Below are positions 24,442 to 31,929 of a DNA stretch of 64,000 nucleotides, one piece after another. Position numbers and translations under genes: made by a program. The notes below the pieces were generated by a model. It was not told the origin of the DNA. It was given only the letters and a program-made list of their open reading frames with translations, and searched no databases. The DNA comes from Craurococcus roseus (GTDB lineage: Bacteria > Pseudomonadota > Alphaproteobacteria > Acetobacterales > Acetobacteraceae): contig NZ_BAAAFZ010000008.1 in assembly GCF_039523795.1 (NCBI RefSeq), forward strand, positions 434,001-498,000, in the 5' to 3' direction. How positions within the stretch are numbered: position 1 is the stretch's first letter; each line of letters begins with the position of its first letter.

Positions 24442-25938
24442 ATGCAACGGTGTTATGTCGAAAACGGAATGCTTCGACCCTTCCTGACACGCGATGCCTT
24501 GATCTTCCTCGGCTCGCTCCTGGCTCTGTCGACGTTGGCGGCGGTCGGGTCTAGGGCGCTCATGTTGCAACCGCCATTTGGGACGTTTTTGAGCTTTTTC
24601 GCGCTGCTGCCCTTCATCTATTCCATGACTTGGTTTGCATTGACGCTCGATAGGTTCTGGAAGTTTTTGGTTTCGACTGTAGTTCTGAGCATCTCGGTCT
24701 TTTCATTGCAGATCGCTGGCGTCTTTCTCGGGCTGGGCTTGTTCCAGATTCATCCGATCGCAGCGGTTCTAGCGCCGATGGCAGTGCTCGTGTGCGCCGC
24801 GGTGTTCGGGATGATCTTCGGGCTGCTGCATCTCGGCTTGGCACGCCGGAGCGAGAAGAGCTGGCTCGTCCTGCACACGGCGGGGTACGCGGCGGCGGGA
24901 CTATTCGTCACTATTTCCATGTACAGCGTTCCGCTTGTACCCATCCGCGTCCAAGCGTTTTGGCTGGTCCAAGCAGTTGCGAGCACGCCGGTGCTCGCGT
25001 TTGTGCCGCACGCTGTCTTGTCCTGGCGGAAGTTGAGCGTCGAAGGCTTTTCGGGGGTGTCGATCGCCCGGGCAAGCATCTTGTTGGTCTGCGTGTACGC
25101 CGCTCTCTCCGCCCACCTCTGGTCGATTAATCCTCGGCACTGGACGTTTGCGTGGCCTCTTCGTTACGCCGAAATGGCCGCCGAAGCCAGCAAGGAGCGC
25201 CGAGCCGCAGAGGACGCCGAAAAAGCGGCGTGGGGCACGTTGCAGGGGCGCATACTGCCTTCCGGCGAAAGCGCGCCAGCGAGATTCAAGGACGTGGCGG
25301 TCACTTTGCGGCCGCCGGCCGGTTGGTCGGCCCGCATCTCGAACTTGTCCCACCCGAATGCGCCCGGACATGATTGGTTCGTGCTGCGCTGGTCTGGTGA
25401 GGCGACCAAGCCTTTGGTCGAGCGCATGCGGGTAGCCCAGAGGCGATGGGAAACAGCCGAGTTGCGGTCGCAGCCCGAACCCCGGCTGCCCGATGCGAGA
25501 TCTTTCCGGCGGGCGCGGCTGTTTCGATGCGGGGAAGGGACGTCTCGCACCGCCGGCCTCGTCGCTTGCACGCCTGCGGACGAGTACCCCGGACGGCCCC
25601 AAGCAGTGGCGGCGCCCGAGGGCCTATTCGCCGACCCGCAGGGTGGAAAGAACTTTGTGTTCCACACCATGTACCCTCTCAGCGTCCACGGTTCCGTCGC
25701 CGTGCTCGGCGAAAGCTTCCTCGCCAGCTGCCAGACGCCCGCGACTTGTACCGCGATTTTCAGCTACGCTTCCGGAGCGGCAGCCGCGGAGGCGGAATTC
25801 GCGGCCGACCAACTCCATCGTTGGCGGGAAATTCGTCCCGAGGTCGATGCGCTGCTCCGCAACGCCACCGGAAGGGGCCTGGACGACGTGCCCATCGTCT
25901 CGCAGCCCGAAGGCGAACTCTTCGCGCTGCCCCGCTGA
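24442..25938 (+). CDS. polytopic membrane protein of unknown function in a lower-GC insert
   Basis: A 498-residue protein. The first about 230 residues hold seven or so hydrophobic segments (for example F-L-G-S-L-L-A-L-S-T-L and I-H-P-I-A-A-V-L-A-P-M). Then comes a charged linker (A-E-A-S-K-E-R-R-A-A-E-D-A-E-K) and a soluble C-terminal domain with three Cys (R-C-G-E-G, V-A-C-T-P, S-C-Q-T-P-A-T-C), likely on one face of the membrane. The 5' half uses TTT, TTG, GTT and TCT codons far more than its neighbours, which suggests acquisition. Start may be ATG 24442 or ATG 24469. I do not recognise a family. Confidence 0.75.
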   Translation: MQRCYVENGMLRPFLTRDALIFLGSLLALSTLAAVGSRALMLQPPFGTFLSFFALLPFIYSMTWFALTLDRFWKFLVSTVVLSISVFSLQIAGVFLGLGLFQIHPIAAVLAPMAVLVCAAVFGMIFGLLHLGLARRSEKSWLVLHTAGYAAAGLFVTISMYSVPLVPIRVQAFWLVQAVASTPVLAFVPHAVLSWRKLSVEGFSGVSIARASILLVCVYAALSAHLWSINPRHWTFAWPLRYAEMAAEASKERRAAEDAEKAAWGTLQGRILPSGESAPARFKDVAVTLRPPAGWSARISNLSHPNAPGHDWFVLRWSGEATKPLVERMRVAQRRWETAELRSQPEPRLPDARSFRRARLFRCGEGTSRTAGLVACTPADEYPGRPQAVAAPEGLFADPQGGKNFVFHTMYPLSVHGSVAVLGESFLASCQTPATCTAIFSYASGAAAAEAEFAADQLHRWREIRPEVDALLRNATGRGLDDVPIVSQPEGELFALPR

Positions 25939-25960
25939 TCGCGCTTGGGTGCAACGGCCC

Positions 25961-26404
25961 TTACGCCTCCTCCCCACCGAAGCTGAAGGGCTTGATCGGC
26001 GCCAGATCGGCATGCGGACCGGCCGGGTCGTCGTTGTCCCTCACCGTCCGCGTCCCGTCCCCCGCAACCCGGGCGTGCTGCCCCTGCGCTACCGCACGGA
26101 TCGTATCCACGATGTCGGCCGCCCGGTCGAGGACCGCGCTCCGCCTGTTGGTGGGCAACGCGACGATCGCAATGCGCCGCCCGCGCAGGTTCTGCTGGGC
26201 GTGCATGCTCTGGTCCGCCGTCAGCAACACGTCAAACCTGCCTTCGGCGGCCCGCAGGAGTTCGCCGTTCTTCAAGCCCTTCAGCCCGGCTTGTTCGACA
26301 GTGGAAACCTCGTAGCCGGCTTCCCAGAGCGGCTGCGCGACCTGTCTCGGGATGCTCTCGTCGAGCAGAACCGATTTCAGGACCGCTGGCTCACGCGCCG
26401 GCAC
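25961..26404 (-). CDS. DUF5615 family PIN-like toxin
   Basis: A 147-residue protein. V-L-L-D-E-S-I-P-R-Q-V near residue 12, V-L-L-T-A-D-Q-S-M near 60 and R-R-I-A-I-V-A-L-P-T-N near 77 give the Asp-rich PIN-like core of DUF5615 proteins (mVENS-type nuclease relatives). Its GTG at 26404 overlaps the upstream DUF433 gene by 28 bases, the usual antitoxin-toxin order. The C-terminal 30 residues are rich in Asp/Gly and look like an extension. RNase activity is inferred from the family. Confidence 0.85.
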   Translation of the reverse strand: MPAREPAVLKSVLLDESIPRQVAQPLWEAGYEVSTVEQAGLKGLKNGELLRAAEGRFDVLLTADQSMHAQQNLRGRRIAIVALPTNRRSAVLDRAADIVDTIRAVAQGQHARVAGDGTRTVRDNDDPAGPHADLAPIKPFSFGGEEA

Positions 26405-26631
26405 GCCTCGACGAGGACGCTCAGGACGTCCTCCTTGCGGAGCGTCGGGTAGGAGTCGATGATCTCGTCCACCGTCAGCCCGTCCGCGAGGTTCTCGAAC
26501 AGCACTTCAACGGGCACCCGCGTGCCGGCGAAGACGGTCCTACCGCCCATCACCTCCGGGTCGGCGCTCAGCGGTATGCCGGGCCGCCCCGGCGGGCCAC
26601 CGGGCGGCCGCGCCAATTGCTGGTTCCCCAT
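26377..26631 (-). CDS. DUF433 family antitoxin
   Basis: An 84-residue protein with P-E-V-M-G-G-R-T-V-F-A-G-T-R-V-P-V and L-A-D-G-L-T-V-D-E-I-I-D-S-Y-P, the diagnostic DUF433 helix-turn-helix-type sequence, then the E-D-V-L-S-V-L helix. DUF433 proteins are the usual partners of DUF5615 toxins and repress their own operon. Gly/Pro-rich N-terminus. The pair lies in the stretch that separates metX from metW. Confidence 0.9.
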   Translation of the reverse strand: MGNQQLARPPGGPPGRPGIPLSADPEVMGGRTVFAGTRVPVEVLFENLADGLTVDEIIDSYPTLRKEDVLSVLVEACRRVSQRS

Positions 26632-26689
26632 GTCCGGTCTCCTTGCCTGCCGGGCAGGCTAGCATGGCTGGCGACCTCCCGCCCGCCGC

Positions 26690-27871
26690 CTAAACCCCAA
26701 CCCGCGCCGCACATCCCGCCAGGAAGCCGCCCAGCGCCCGGTGGAAGTCCGGCTCTTCCAGCAGGAAGGCGTCGTGCCCCTTGTCGGTGGTGATCTCCAC
26801 GAAGCCGACGTTCGCCGCCGCCCGGTTCAGCGCCCGCACGACCGCGCGGCTCTCCTCCGTCGGGAACAGCCAGTCGCTGGAGAAGCTCGCCAGAAAGAAG
26901 CGCGTCTTGGTGCCGCGGAAGGCCGCGGAGAGGTCGCCGCCGTGCTCCGCCGCCAGGTCGAAGTAATCCATGGCGCGGGTGATGGTCAGGTAGCTGTTGG
27001 CGTCGAAGCGGCGGACGAAGGTGCTGCCCTGGTGGCGGAGGTAGCTTTGCACCTCGAACACGTCTTCCAGCAGCGTCACCGCGCTGGCCCCGCGCAGGCG
27101 GCGGCCGAACTTCCGGGCCAGCGCCTTCTCCGACAGGTAGGTGATGTGCGCCACCATGCGCGCCACCGAAAGGCCGCGCGCCGGCACGGTGCCGGTTTCC
27201 CAGTAGCGGCCGTTGCGCCACGCCGGGTCGGAGTGGATGGCGGCGCGGCCGACCTCGTGGAAGGCGATGTTCTGCGCGCTGTGGTGCGCCGCGGTGGCGA
27301 CGGGCGCGGCGGCGAAGACCGAGTCCGGGTAGGTGGCGGCCCACTCCAGCGCCTGCATGCCGCCCATGGAGCCGCCGACCACCGCCAGCAGGCGCTCGAT
27401 GCCGAGGCTGTCGGTGAGCAGCTTCTGGGCGCGGACCATGTCGCGGATGGTGATGTTGGGGAAGTCCGTGCCCCAGGGGCGGCCCAGGCCGCGCTTGGTG
27501 GCGGCGTCCGTCATCTCGTCGCGCGGGCCGGTGGAGCCCATGCAGCCGCCGAGGACGTTGGTGCAGATGACGTGGTAGCGGTCGGTGTCGAAGGGCTTGC
27601 CGGGGCCGACGATGTTCTGCCACCAGCCTTCCTTGCCGGTCAGCGGGTGCGGCTCGGCCAGGTACTGGTCGGCGGTGAGCGCGTGGCACACCAGGATGGC
27701 GTTGGAGCGGGCGGCGTTGAGCTTGCCGTAGGCGCGCCACGCCACCGCCACCGGCGCGATCCGCACGCCGCAGTCGAGCATCAAGCCTTCGGGGAAGACG
27801 GCGCGCTGGTGCTCCACCTCCTGGAAGGGAGCGATGGGTGTGGCGGCTGATGCGGCGGCGGAGGGCGACAT
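26690..27871 (-). CDS. metX: homoserine O-acetyltransferase
   Basis: A 393-residue alpha/beta-hydrolase enzyme that acylates homoserine in methionine synthesis. Nucleophile Ser lies in G-G-S-M-G-G-M-Q near residue 160, the oxyanion/backbone motifs N-V-L-G-G-C-M-G-S-T-G-P near 107 and W-W-Q-N near 86, acid Asp and His in the C-terminal S-D-W-L-F-P and D-K-G-H-D-A-F-L. Length is normal. ATG 27871 (M-S-P-S-A-A-A) is chosen because the family starts shortly before the F-Q-E-V-E-H segment. No convincing SAM-II riboswitch was found upstream. Confidence 0.96.
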   Translation of the reverse strand: MSPSAAASAATPIAPFQEVEHQRAVFPEGLMLDCGVRIAPVAVAWRAYGKLNAARSNAILVCHALTADQYLAEPHPLTGKEGWWQNIVGPGKPFDTDRYHVICTNVLGGCMGSTGPRDEMTDAATKRGLGRPWGTDFPNITIRDMVRAQKLLTDSLGIERLLAVVGGSMGGMQALEWAATYPDSVFAAAPVATAAHHSAQNIAFHEVGRAAIHSDPAWRNGRYWETGTVPARGLSVARMVAHITYLSEKALARKFGRRLRGASAVTLLEDVFEVQSYLRHQGSTFVRRFDANSYLTITRAMDYFDLAAEHGGDLSAAFRGTKTRFFLASFSSDWLFPTEESRAVVRALNRAAANVGFVEITTDKGHDAFLLEEPDFHRALGGFLAGCAARVGV

Positions 27872-28026
27872 GGCGGTTCGGTTTACGCCCGGGGCCGGGG
27901 CGCCGCAAAGCGTTCCCTGCCCCGCGCGCTCCAATCCTGTGGGGACTGCCACCCGGCCCGGCCGGTCCCCTCCCGGCCCGTCGCTTGGCGTCCGCCCCGC
28001 CCGCGCCTATTGCTGTGCCCGAACGC

Positions 28027-28929
28027 ATGACAGCCGCCCCCGACGCCAGCCCCGCCGCCCCGGAGGACGCGCTCGCCGCCCTGCGCGGCGAGATCGACGC
28101 CCTTGATGACGCCCTGCACGACCTGGTGATGCGCCGGGCGGATGTGGTGGCGCGGATGGCCGCCAGCCGGGTGAAGGGCGACGCCTCGTCCTTCCGGCCG
28201 GGGCGCGAGGCGACCATCCTGCGCCGACTGCTCGCCCGCCATTCCGGGCCGCTGCCGCCCGCCGCCCTGGCGCGGCTGTGGCGGGAGATCCTGTCCGCCA
28301 GCAACGCCATGCAGGGCGGCTTCTCCGTCGCGCTGCCCGAGGGGGACGCGGAGGTGTACAAGGCGGCGCGCGCGCGCTTCGGCGCCATGGCCGCGCCCGA
28401 CCTCCGGGCCGGACCGGAGGCCGCGCTCGCCGCGCTCGCGGAGGGCGTGGCGCAGGCGGCGGTGCTGCCCGTCCCCGCGGCGGAGGGCGCCAGCGCGTGG
28501 TGGGCCGGCCTCGACGCGCCGCGCCTCCAGGTGGTGGCGCGCCTGCCCTTCTACGCGGTGGCGCCCGTGCCGCGGGCGATGGTGGTGACGCGCGACGGCC
28601 CGGATCCGAGCGGCGACGACCGCACCCTGCTGCGCTTCGCCTTCGGCCACGGCGGCGACGGCGCCGCGGGCGCCGCGGGCGCCGACGAAGCGCTGCGCGC
28701 GGTCGCCGGGGCGCTCCGGGACGCCGGCCTGCGCCCGAGCGCGCCGACGCTGCTGAGTCGCCAGCATGACGCCTTGTGGGCGCTGGCGGAGGTGGAGGGC
28801 GCGGTGGCGGCGGACGACGCGCGCCTTTCCGCGCTGCGCGCGCGGTTGCCGTCGAACCGCGTGCGGCCACTTGGGTTCTACGCCACGCCCATCGAAGCCG
28901 CCGCGCCGGACGCGGGCGGAGGAGAGTAG
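28027..28929 (+). CDS. chorismate mutase with an additional C-terminal domain
   Basis: A 300-residue protein. Residues about 14-100 form an AroQ-type chorismate mutase helix bundle: A-L-R-G-E-I-D-A-L-D-D, R-R-A-D-V-V-A-R-M, R-P-G-R-E-A-T-I-L-R-R-L. The remaining about 200 residues (V-A-R-L-P-F-Y-A-V-A-P, then a C-terminal A-L-W-A-L-A-E-V-E-G ... F-Y-A-T-P) resemble a degraded periplasmic-binding/prephenate dehydratase-type region, as in longer alphaproteobacterial forms. It makes prephenate for the tyrosine/phenylalanine branches and heads a run with hisC and tyrC on the same strand. Confidence 0.85.
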   Translation: MTAAPDASPAAPEDALAALRGEIDALDDALHDLVMRRADVVARMAASRVKGDASSFRPGREATILRRLLARHSGPLPPAALARLWREILSASNAMQGGFSVALPEGDAEVYKAARARFGAMAAPDLRAGPEAALAALAEGVAQAAVLPVPAAEGASAWWAGLDAPRLQVVARLPFYAVAPVPRAMVVTRDGPDPSGDDRTLLRFAFGHGGDGAAGAAGADEALRAVAGALRDAGLRPSAPTLLSRQHDALWALAEVEGAVAADDARLSALRARLPSNRVRPLGFYATPIEAAAPDAGGGE

Positions 28930-28936
28930 ACGAGCC

Positions 28937-30034
28937 ATGCCAGCCACGCCGCAGCCACGCCCGACCATCCTCTCCATCGAGCCCTATGTCGGCGGCGAGT
29001 CGAAGCTGCCGGGCGTCAACCGCATCGTGAAGCTCTCGTCCAACGAGGGCGCCTTCGGCCCGCCGCCCGGCGCACGCGCCGCGATGGCGGAGGCGGCGGC
29101 GGAGATGCACCGCTACCCGGACGGCTCCGCCACCGCGCTGCGCGAGGCGATCGGGAAGCGCTTCGGCCTCGACCCCGCGCGCATCATCTGCGGCAACGGC
29201 TCCGACGAGCTGATCGGGCAGCTCGTCCTCTCCTACGGCGGCGAGGGGACGGAGCTGGTGATGAGCGCGCACGGCTTCATCATGTACGACCTCGCCGGCC
29301 GCTACGCCGGCTGCCGCGTGATCAAGGTGCCGGAGCGCGACTTGCAACCGGACGTGGACGCGATGATCGCCGCGGTGGGCCCGCGGACGCGCCTCGTCTT
29401 CCTCGCCAACCCGAACAACCCGACCGGCGCGATGCTGCCCGCCTCCGAGGTGGAGCGGTTGCGTGCCGGGTTGCCGGCGGACGTGCTGCTGGTGCTCGAC
29501 GCCGCTTATGCCGAATACGTCACGCGGGACGACTACGACGCGGGCGCCAAGCTGGTGGACGCCGGCACCAACACGGTGATGACGCGCACATTCTCCAAGA
29601 TCTTCGGCATGGGCGGCGCGCGCCTGGGCTGGGCCTACGCGCCGGCGCCGGTAGCGGACGTGCTGAACCGGGTGCGCGGGCCGTTCAACGTCAACGCGCC
29701 CGCGATGGCGGCCGGCATCGCCGCGCTGGCCGAGCCGGCCTGGGTGGAGAGGTCGGTCGCGCACAACACGGAGTGGCGCGGGCGCCTTTCGGAGACGCTG
29801 CGAGGTTTGGGCATCAAGGTGCACCCGAGCGAGGGGAACTTCATCCTGGCCGACTTCGGCACGCCGGCCCGCGCCAAGGCGGCGGACGCGGCGATGCGCC
29901 AGCGCGGGCTGATCGCGCGAGCCGTGGCGGGCTACGGGCTGCCGCACTGCCTGCGGATCACGATCGGCACGGCGGAGGAGTGCGGCATGGTGGGCGACGC
30001 GCTGGCGGCGGGCTTCGCGCGCGCGGATGGCTGA
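28937..30034 (+). CDS. hisC: histidinol-phosphate aminotransferase
   Basis: A 365-residue fold-type I PLP enzyme. Landmarks are K-L-S-S-N-E-G-A-F-G near residue 33, G-N-G-S-D-E-L near 90, N-P-N-N-P-T-G near 155, D-A-A-Y-A-E-Y near 190, the PLP-lysine in T-F-S-K-I-F-G-M-G-G near 217 and the C-terminal L-R-I-T-I-G-T. It makes histidinol phosphate; in some bacteria the same enzyme also transaminates aromatic keto acids, which fits its place between chorismate mutase and tyrC. The start ATG at 28937 has GGAGAG upstream; its last 8 bases overlap tyrC. Confidence 0.94.
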   Translation: MPATPQPRPTILSIEPYVGGESKLPGVNRIVKLSSNEGAFGPPPGARAAMAEAAAEMHRYPDGSATALREAIGKRFGLDPARIICGNGSDELIGQLVLSYGGEGTELVMSAHGFIMYDLAGRYAGCRVIKVPERDLQPDVDAMIAAVGPRTRLVFLANPNNPTGAMLPASEVERLRAGLPADVLLVLDAAYAEYVTRDDYDAGAKLVDAGTNTVMTRTFSKIFGMGGARLGWAYAPAPVADVLNRVRGPFNVNAPAMAAGIAALAEPAWVERSVAHNTEWRGRLSETLRGLGIKVHPSEGNFILADFGTPARAKAADAAMRQRGLIARAVAGYGLPHCLRITIGTAEECGMVGDALAAGFARADG

Positions 30035-30917
30035 CGCGCCGCTCTTCGAGCGCCTTTGCCTGATCGGCTCCGGCCTGATCGGCGGCTCCATCGCGCGCGC
30101 GGCGCGGGAGAAGGGCGGCATCGCGCGCCGCGTGGTGGCGCAGAGCCGCCGGCCGGAGACGCTGGCGCGCGTGCGGGAACTCGGCTTCGCGGACGAGGTG
30201 GAGGCGGACCCGGCGCGCGCCGTGGAGGGCGCCGATTGCGTGATCCTGTGCGTGCCGGTCGGCGCCTACGCCGGGGTGATGGAGCGCATCGCGCCGCGCC
30301 TTTCGCCCGGTTGCGTGCTGAGCGACGCCGGCTCCACCAAGGGCAGCGTGCTGCGCGACCTCCAGCCGCTGTTGCCGGAGGGCGTGCACCTGGTGCCGGC
30401 GCACCCCATGGCGGGCACGGAGCACTCCGGGCCGGACGCCGGCTTCGCCACCCTGTTCGAAGGCCGCTACTGCATCCTCACGCCGCCGGAGGGCACGGAC
30501 CCCGCGGCGGTGGAGCGGATCGCCGAGCTGTGGCGCCGCTGCGGCAGCTCCGTCGAGTTCATGGACGCGGCCACGCACGACAAGGTGGTGGCCATCGTCT
30601 CGCACCTGCCGCACCTGATCGCCTTCACCATCTGCGGCACCGCTGACGACCTGGCGGAGGAGACGCGCGAGGCGGTGCTGAAGTTCGCCGCGTCGGGCTT
30701 CCGCGACTTCACCCGCATCGCGGCCAGCGACGTGGACATGTGGCGCGACATCTTCCTCAACAACCGCGAGGCGCTTTTGGAGATGCTGGCGCGCTTCACG
30801 GAGGACGCGCAGGCGCTCGCGCGGGCGGTGCGCTGGGGCGAGGCGGGGTTCATCGAGGACCGCATCCGGCGGGGGCGGCGCATCCGCCGCGGGCTGATCG
30901 AGCGGAAGCAGGCGTGA
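30027..30917 (+). CDS. tyrC: prephenate/arogenate dehydrogenase family protein
   Basis: A 296-residue NAD(P)-dependent dehydrogenase for the tyrosine branch. G-S-G-L-I-G-G-S near residue 14 is the cofactor loop, D-A-G-S-T-K-G near 105 and H-P-M-A-G-T-E-H-S-G near 130 are the prephenate-dehydrogenase motifs, and S-H-L-P-H-L-I near 192 carries the catalytic His. Whether it prefers prephenate or arogenate cannot be read here. The ATG at 30027 overlaps hisC; the TGA overlaps a GTG at 30914. Confidence 0.95.
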   Translation: MADAPLFERLCLIGSGLIGGSIARAAREKGGIARRVVAQSRRPETLARVRELGFADEVEADPARAVEGADCVILCVPVGAYAGVMERIAPRLSPGCVLSDAGSTKGSVLRDLQPLLPEGVHLVPAHPMAGTEHSGPDAGFATLFEGRYCILTPPEGTDPAAVERIAELWRRCGSSVEFMDAATHDKVVAIVSHLPHLIAFTICGTADDLAEETREAVLKFAASGFRDFTRIAASDVDMWRDIFLNNREALLEMLARFTEDAQALARAVRWGEAGFIEDRIRRGRRIRRGLIERKQA

Positions 30918-31369
30918 GGGCGGCGGTTCGAATCGCCGCGCTGGCGCTGGTGGCCGTGACTGCCGGCGCACCGCCGGTGGCCAGCCTGTCGCTTGCAACC
31001 ACTTGGCTTTGCTTCTTCGACACTGGCAGCGCTGAGCTTTCACCTCGTTACCAAGCCACCATCGTAGAATTTGCGGATTTCTGGCACCGGATGCGGCGTG
31101 GCGAGGTGCGTGGGTGACCGGATGAGGCGCCGTTGCGGGCGCACACGATGAGGGTCGAGGTGCAGGGCCATGACGACGCGGCTGAGGCGGCGGCCGGCAA
31201 GGCGGCATCGGTGAGCAGGGCGCGTGCCGAAGCGGTCGCAGCGTCCTTGCGGCTGAACGGTCTGCCGACGGACGTCATCACGGTCGTGGCGTTCAGTGCG
31301 GAGCGCCCTCTGGTCGTGGCTTCCGGGGCCGAACCGCAGAACAGGCGCGCCGAAATTATTGCGAGGTGA
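30914..31369 (+). pseudogene. OmpA-like C-terminal domain protein interrupted by an in-frame TGA
   Basis: The GTG at 30914 starts a signal-peptide-like run and then F-F-D-T-G-S-A-E-L, the beginning of an OmpA peptidoglycan-binding domain. At 31115-31117 a TGA interrupts the frame. In the same frame the domain continues with M-R-V-E-V-Q-G-H-D-D (usual G-H-A-D), L/S-R-A-R-A-E-A-V-A-A, I-T-V-V-A-F-S-A-E-R-P-L-V and the terminal P-Q-N-R-R-A-E-I. So one ancestral reading frame is cut by a single stop. It is coupled to tyrC by GTGA. Sense for TGG or CGA to TGA is an inference. Confidence 0.8.
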
Positions 31370-31421
31370 TGGCGAGCCTTCGCTCTACCGGCCCCGCCGC
31401 CCCGGCTATATCCTCCCCGCT

Positions 31422-31916
31422 ATGGGCAGCCTCTACCACGCCGACATCCTCCTCTGGTGCGAACAGCAGGCCGACCTGCTCCGCCGCCTTTCGCGCGGGG
31501 AGCGGGTGAGCGACGCCGTGGACTGGGAGAACGTGATCGAGGAGTTGGGCGACGTGGGCCGGAGCGAGTTCAACAGCGTCGCCGGCCTCCTCGAAGTCGG
31601 CCTCACCCACCTGCTCCTGGCCCACGCCTCCCCGCGGCCCGAGCCGGTCGGCCATTGGCGGTCCGAAGCGCGCACGGCACTGGCTGGCGCCGCCCGGCGA
31701 TACGCACCGAGCATGGGCCCGCGCCTGGACTTGAGGGAACTCTGGTCCCTCGCCGTGACCACGACGCGAGACAAGCTGGCCGCGGATGGCGGGCCTGCCC
31801 GTCCGATACCGGCGGACTGCCCGTTCGCGGTGCAGGATCTGGTGCAGCGCGTCCCCGACCTGGACGCGCTCCTCGCCCGCCTCGCCCAACCCGCCGCAAC
31901 GCCGGCCGGCGGGTGA
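31422..31916 (+). CDS. DUF29 family protein
   Basis: A 164-residue protein with Y-H-A-D-I-L-L-W-C-E-Q-Q-A-D-L-L near the start, D-W-E-N-V-I-E-E-L-G-D-V-G near 35 and H-L-L-L-A-H near 60, the DUF29 signature of proteins found in many copies in cyanobacteria and alphaproteobacteria. No biochemical role is established for the family. Start ATG 31422 (M-G-S-L-Y). It converges on the GGDEF-EAL gene. Confidence 0.9.
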   Translation: MGSLYHADILLWCEQQADLLRRLSRGERVSDAVDWENVIEELGDVGRSEFNSVAGLLEVGLTHLLLAHASPRPEPVGHWRSEARTALAGAARRYAPSMGPRLDLRELWSLAVTTTRDKLAADGGPARPIPADCPFAVQDLVQRVPDLDALLARLAQPAATPAGG

Positions 31917-31929
31917 CGACGAAGCCGCA

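Noticed and set aside
27872..28026. SAM-II riboswitch upstream of metX
   Set aside because: The place is right for alphaproteobacterial metX, but I could not match the conserved core (the A/U-rich loop and the C-U-A-A-A stretch); only a weak G-T-A-A-A resemblance is present.
30924..30945. tRNA T-arm-like sequence with TTCGAATC
   Set aside because: The flanking bases do not pair as a T stem, no anticodon or acceptor arm surrounds it, and it lies within the leader of the OmpA-like gene.
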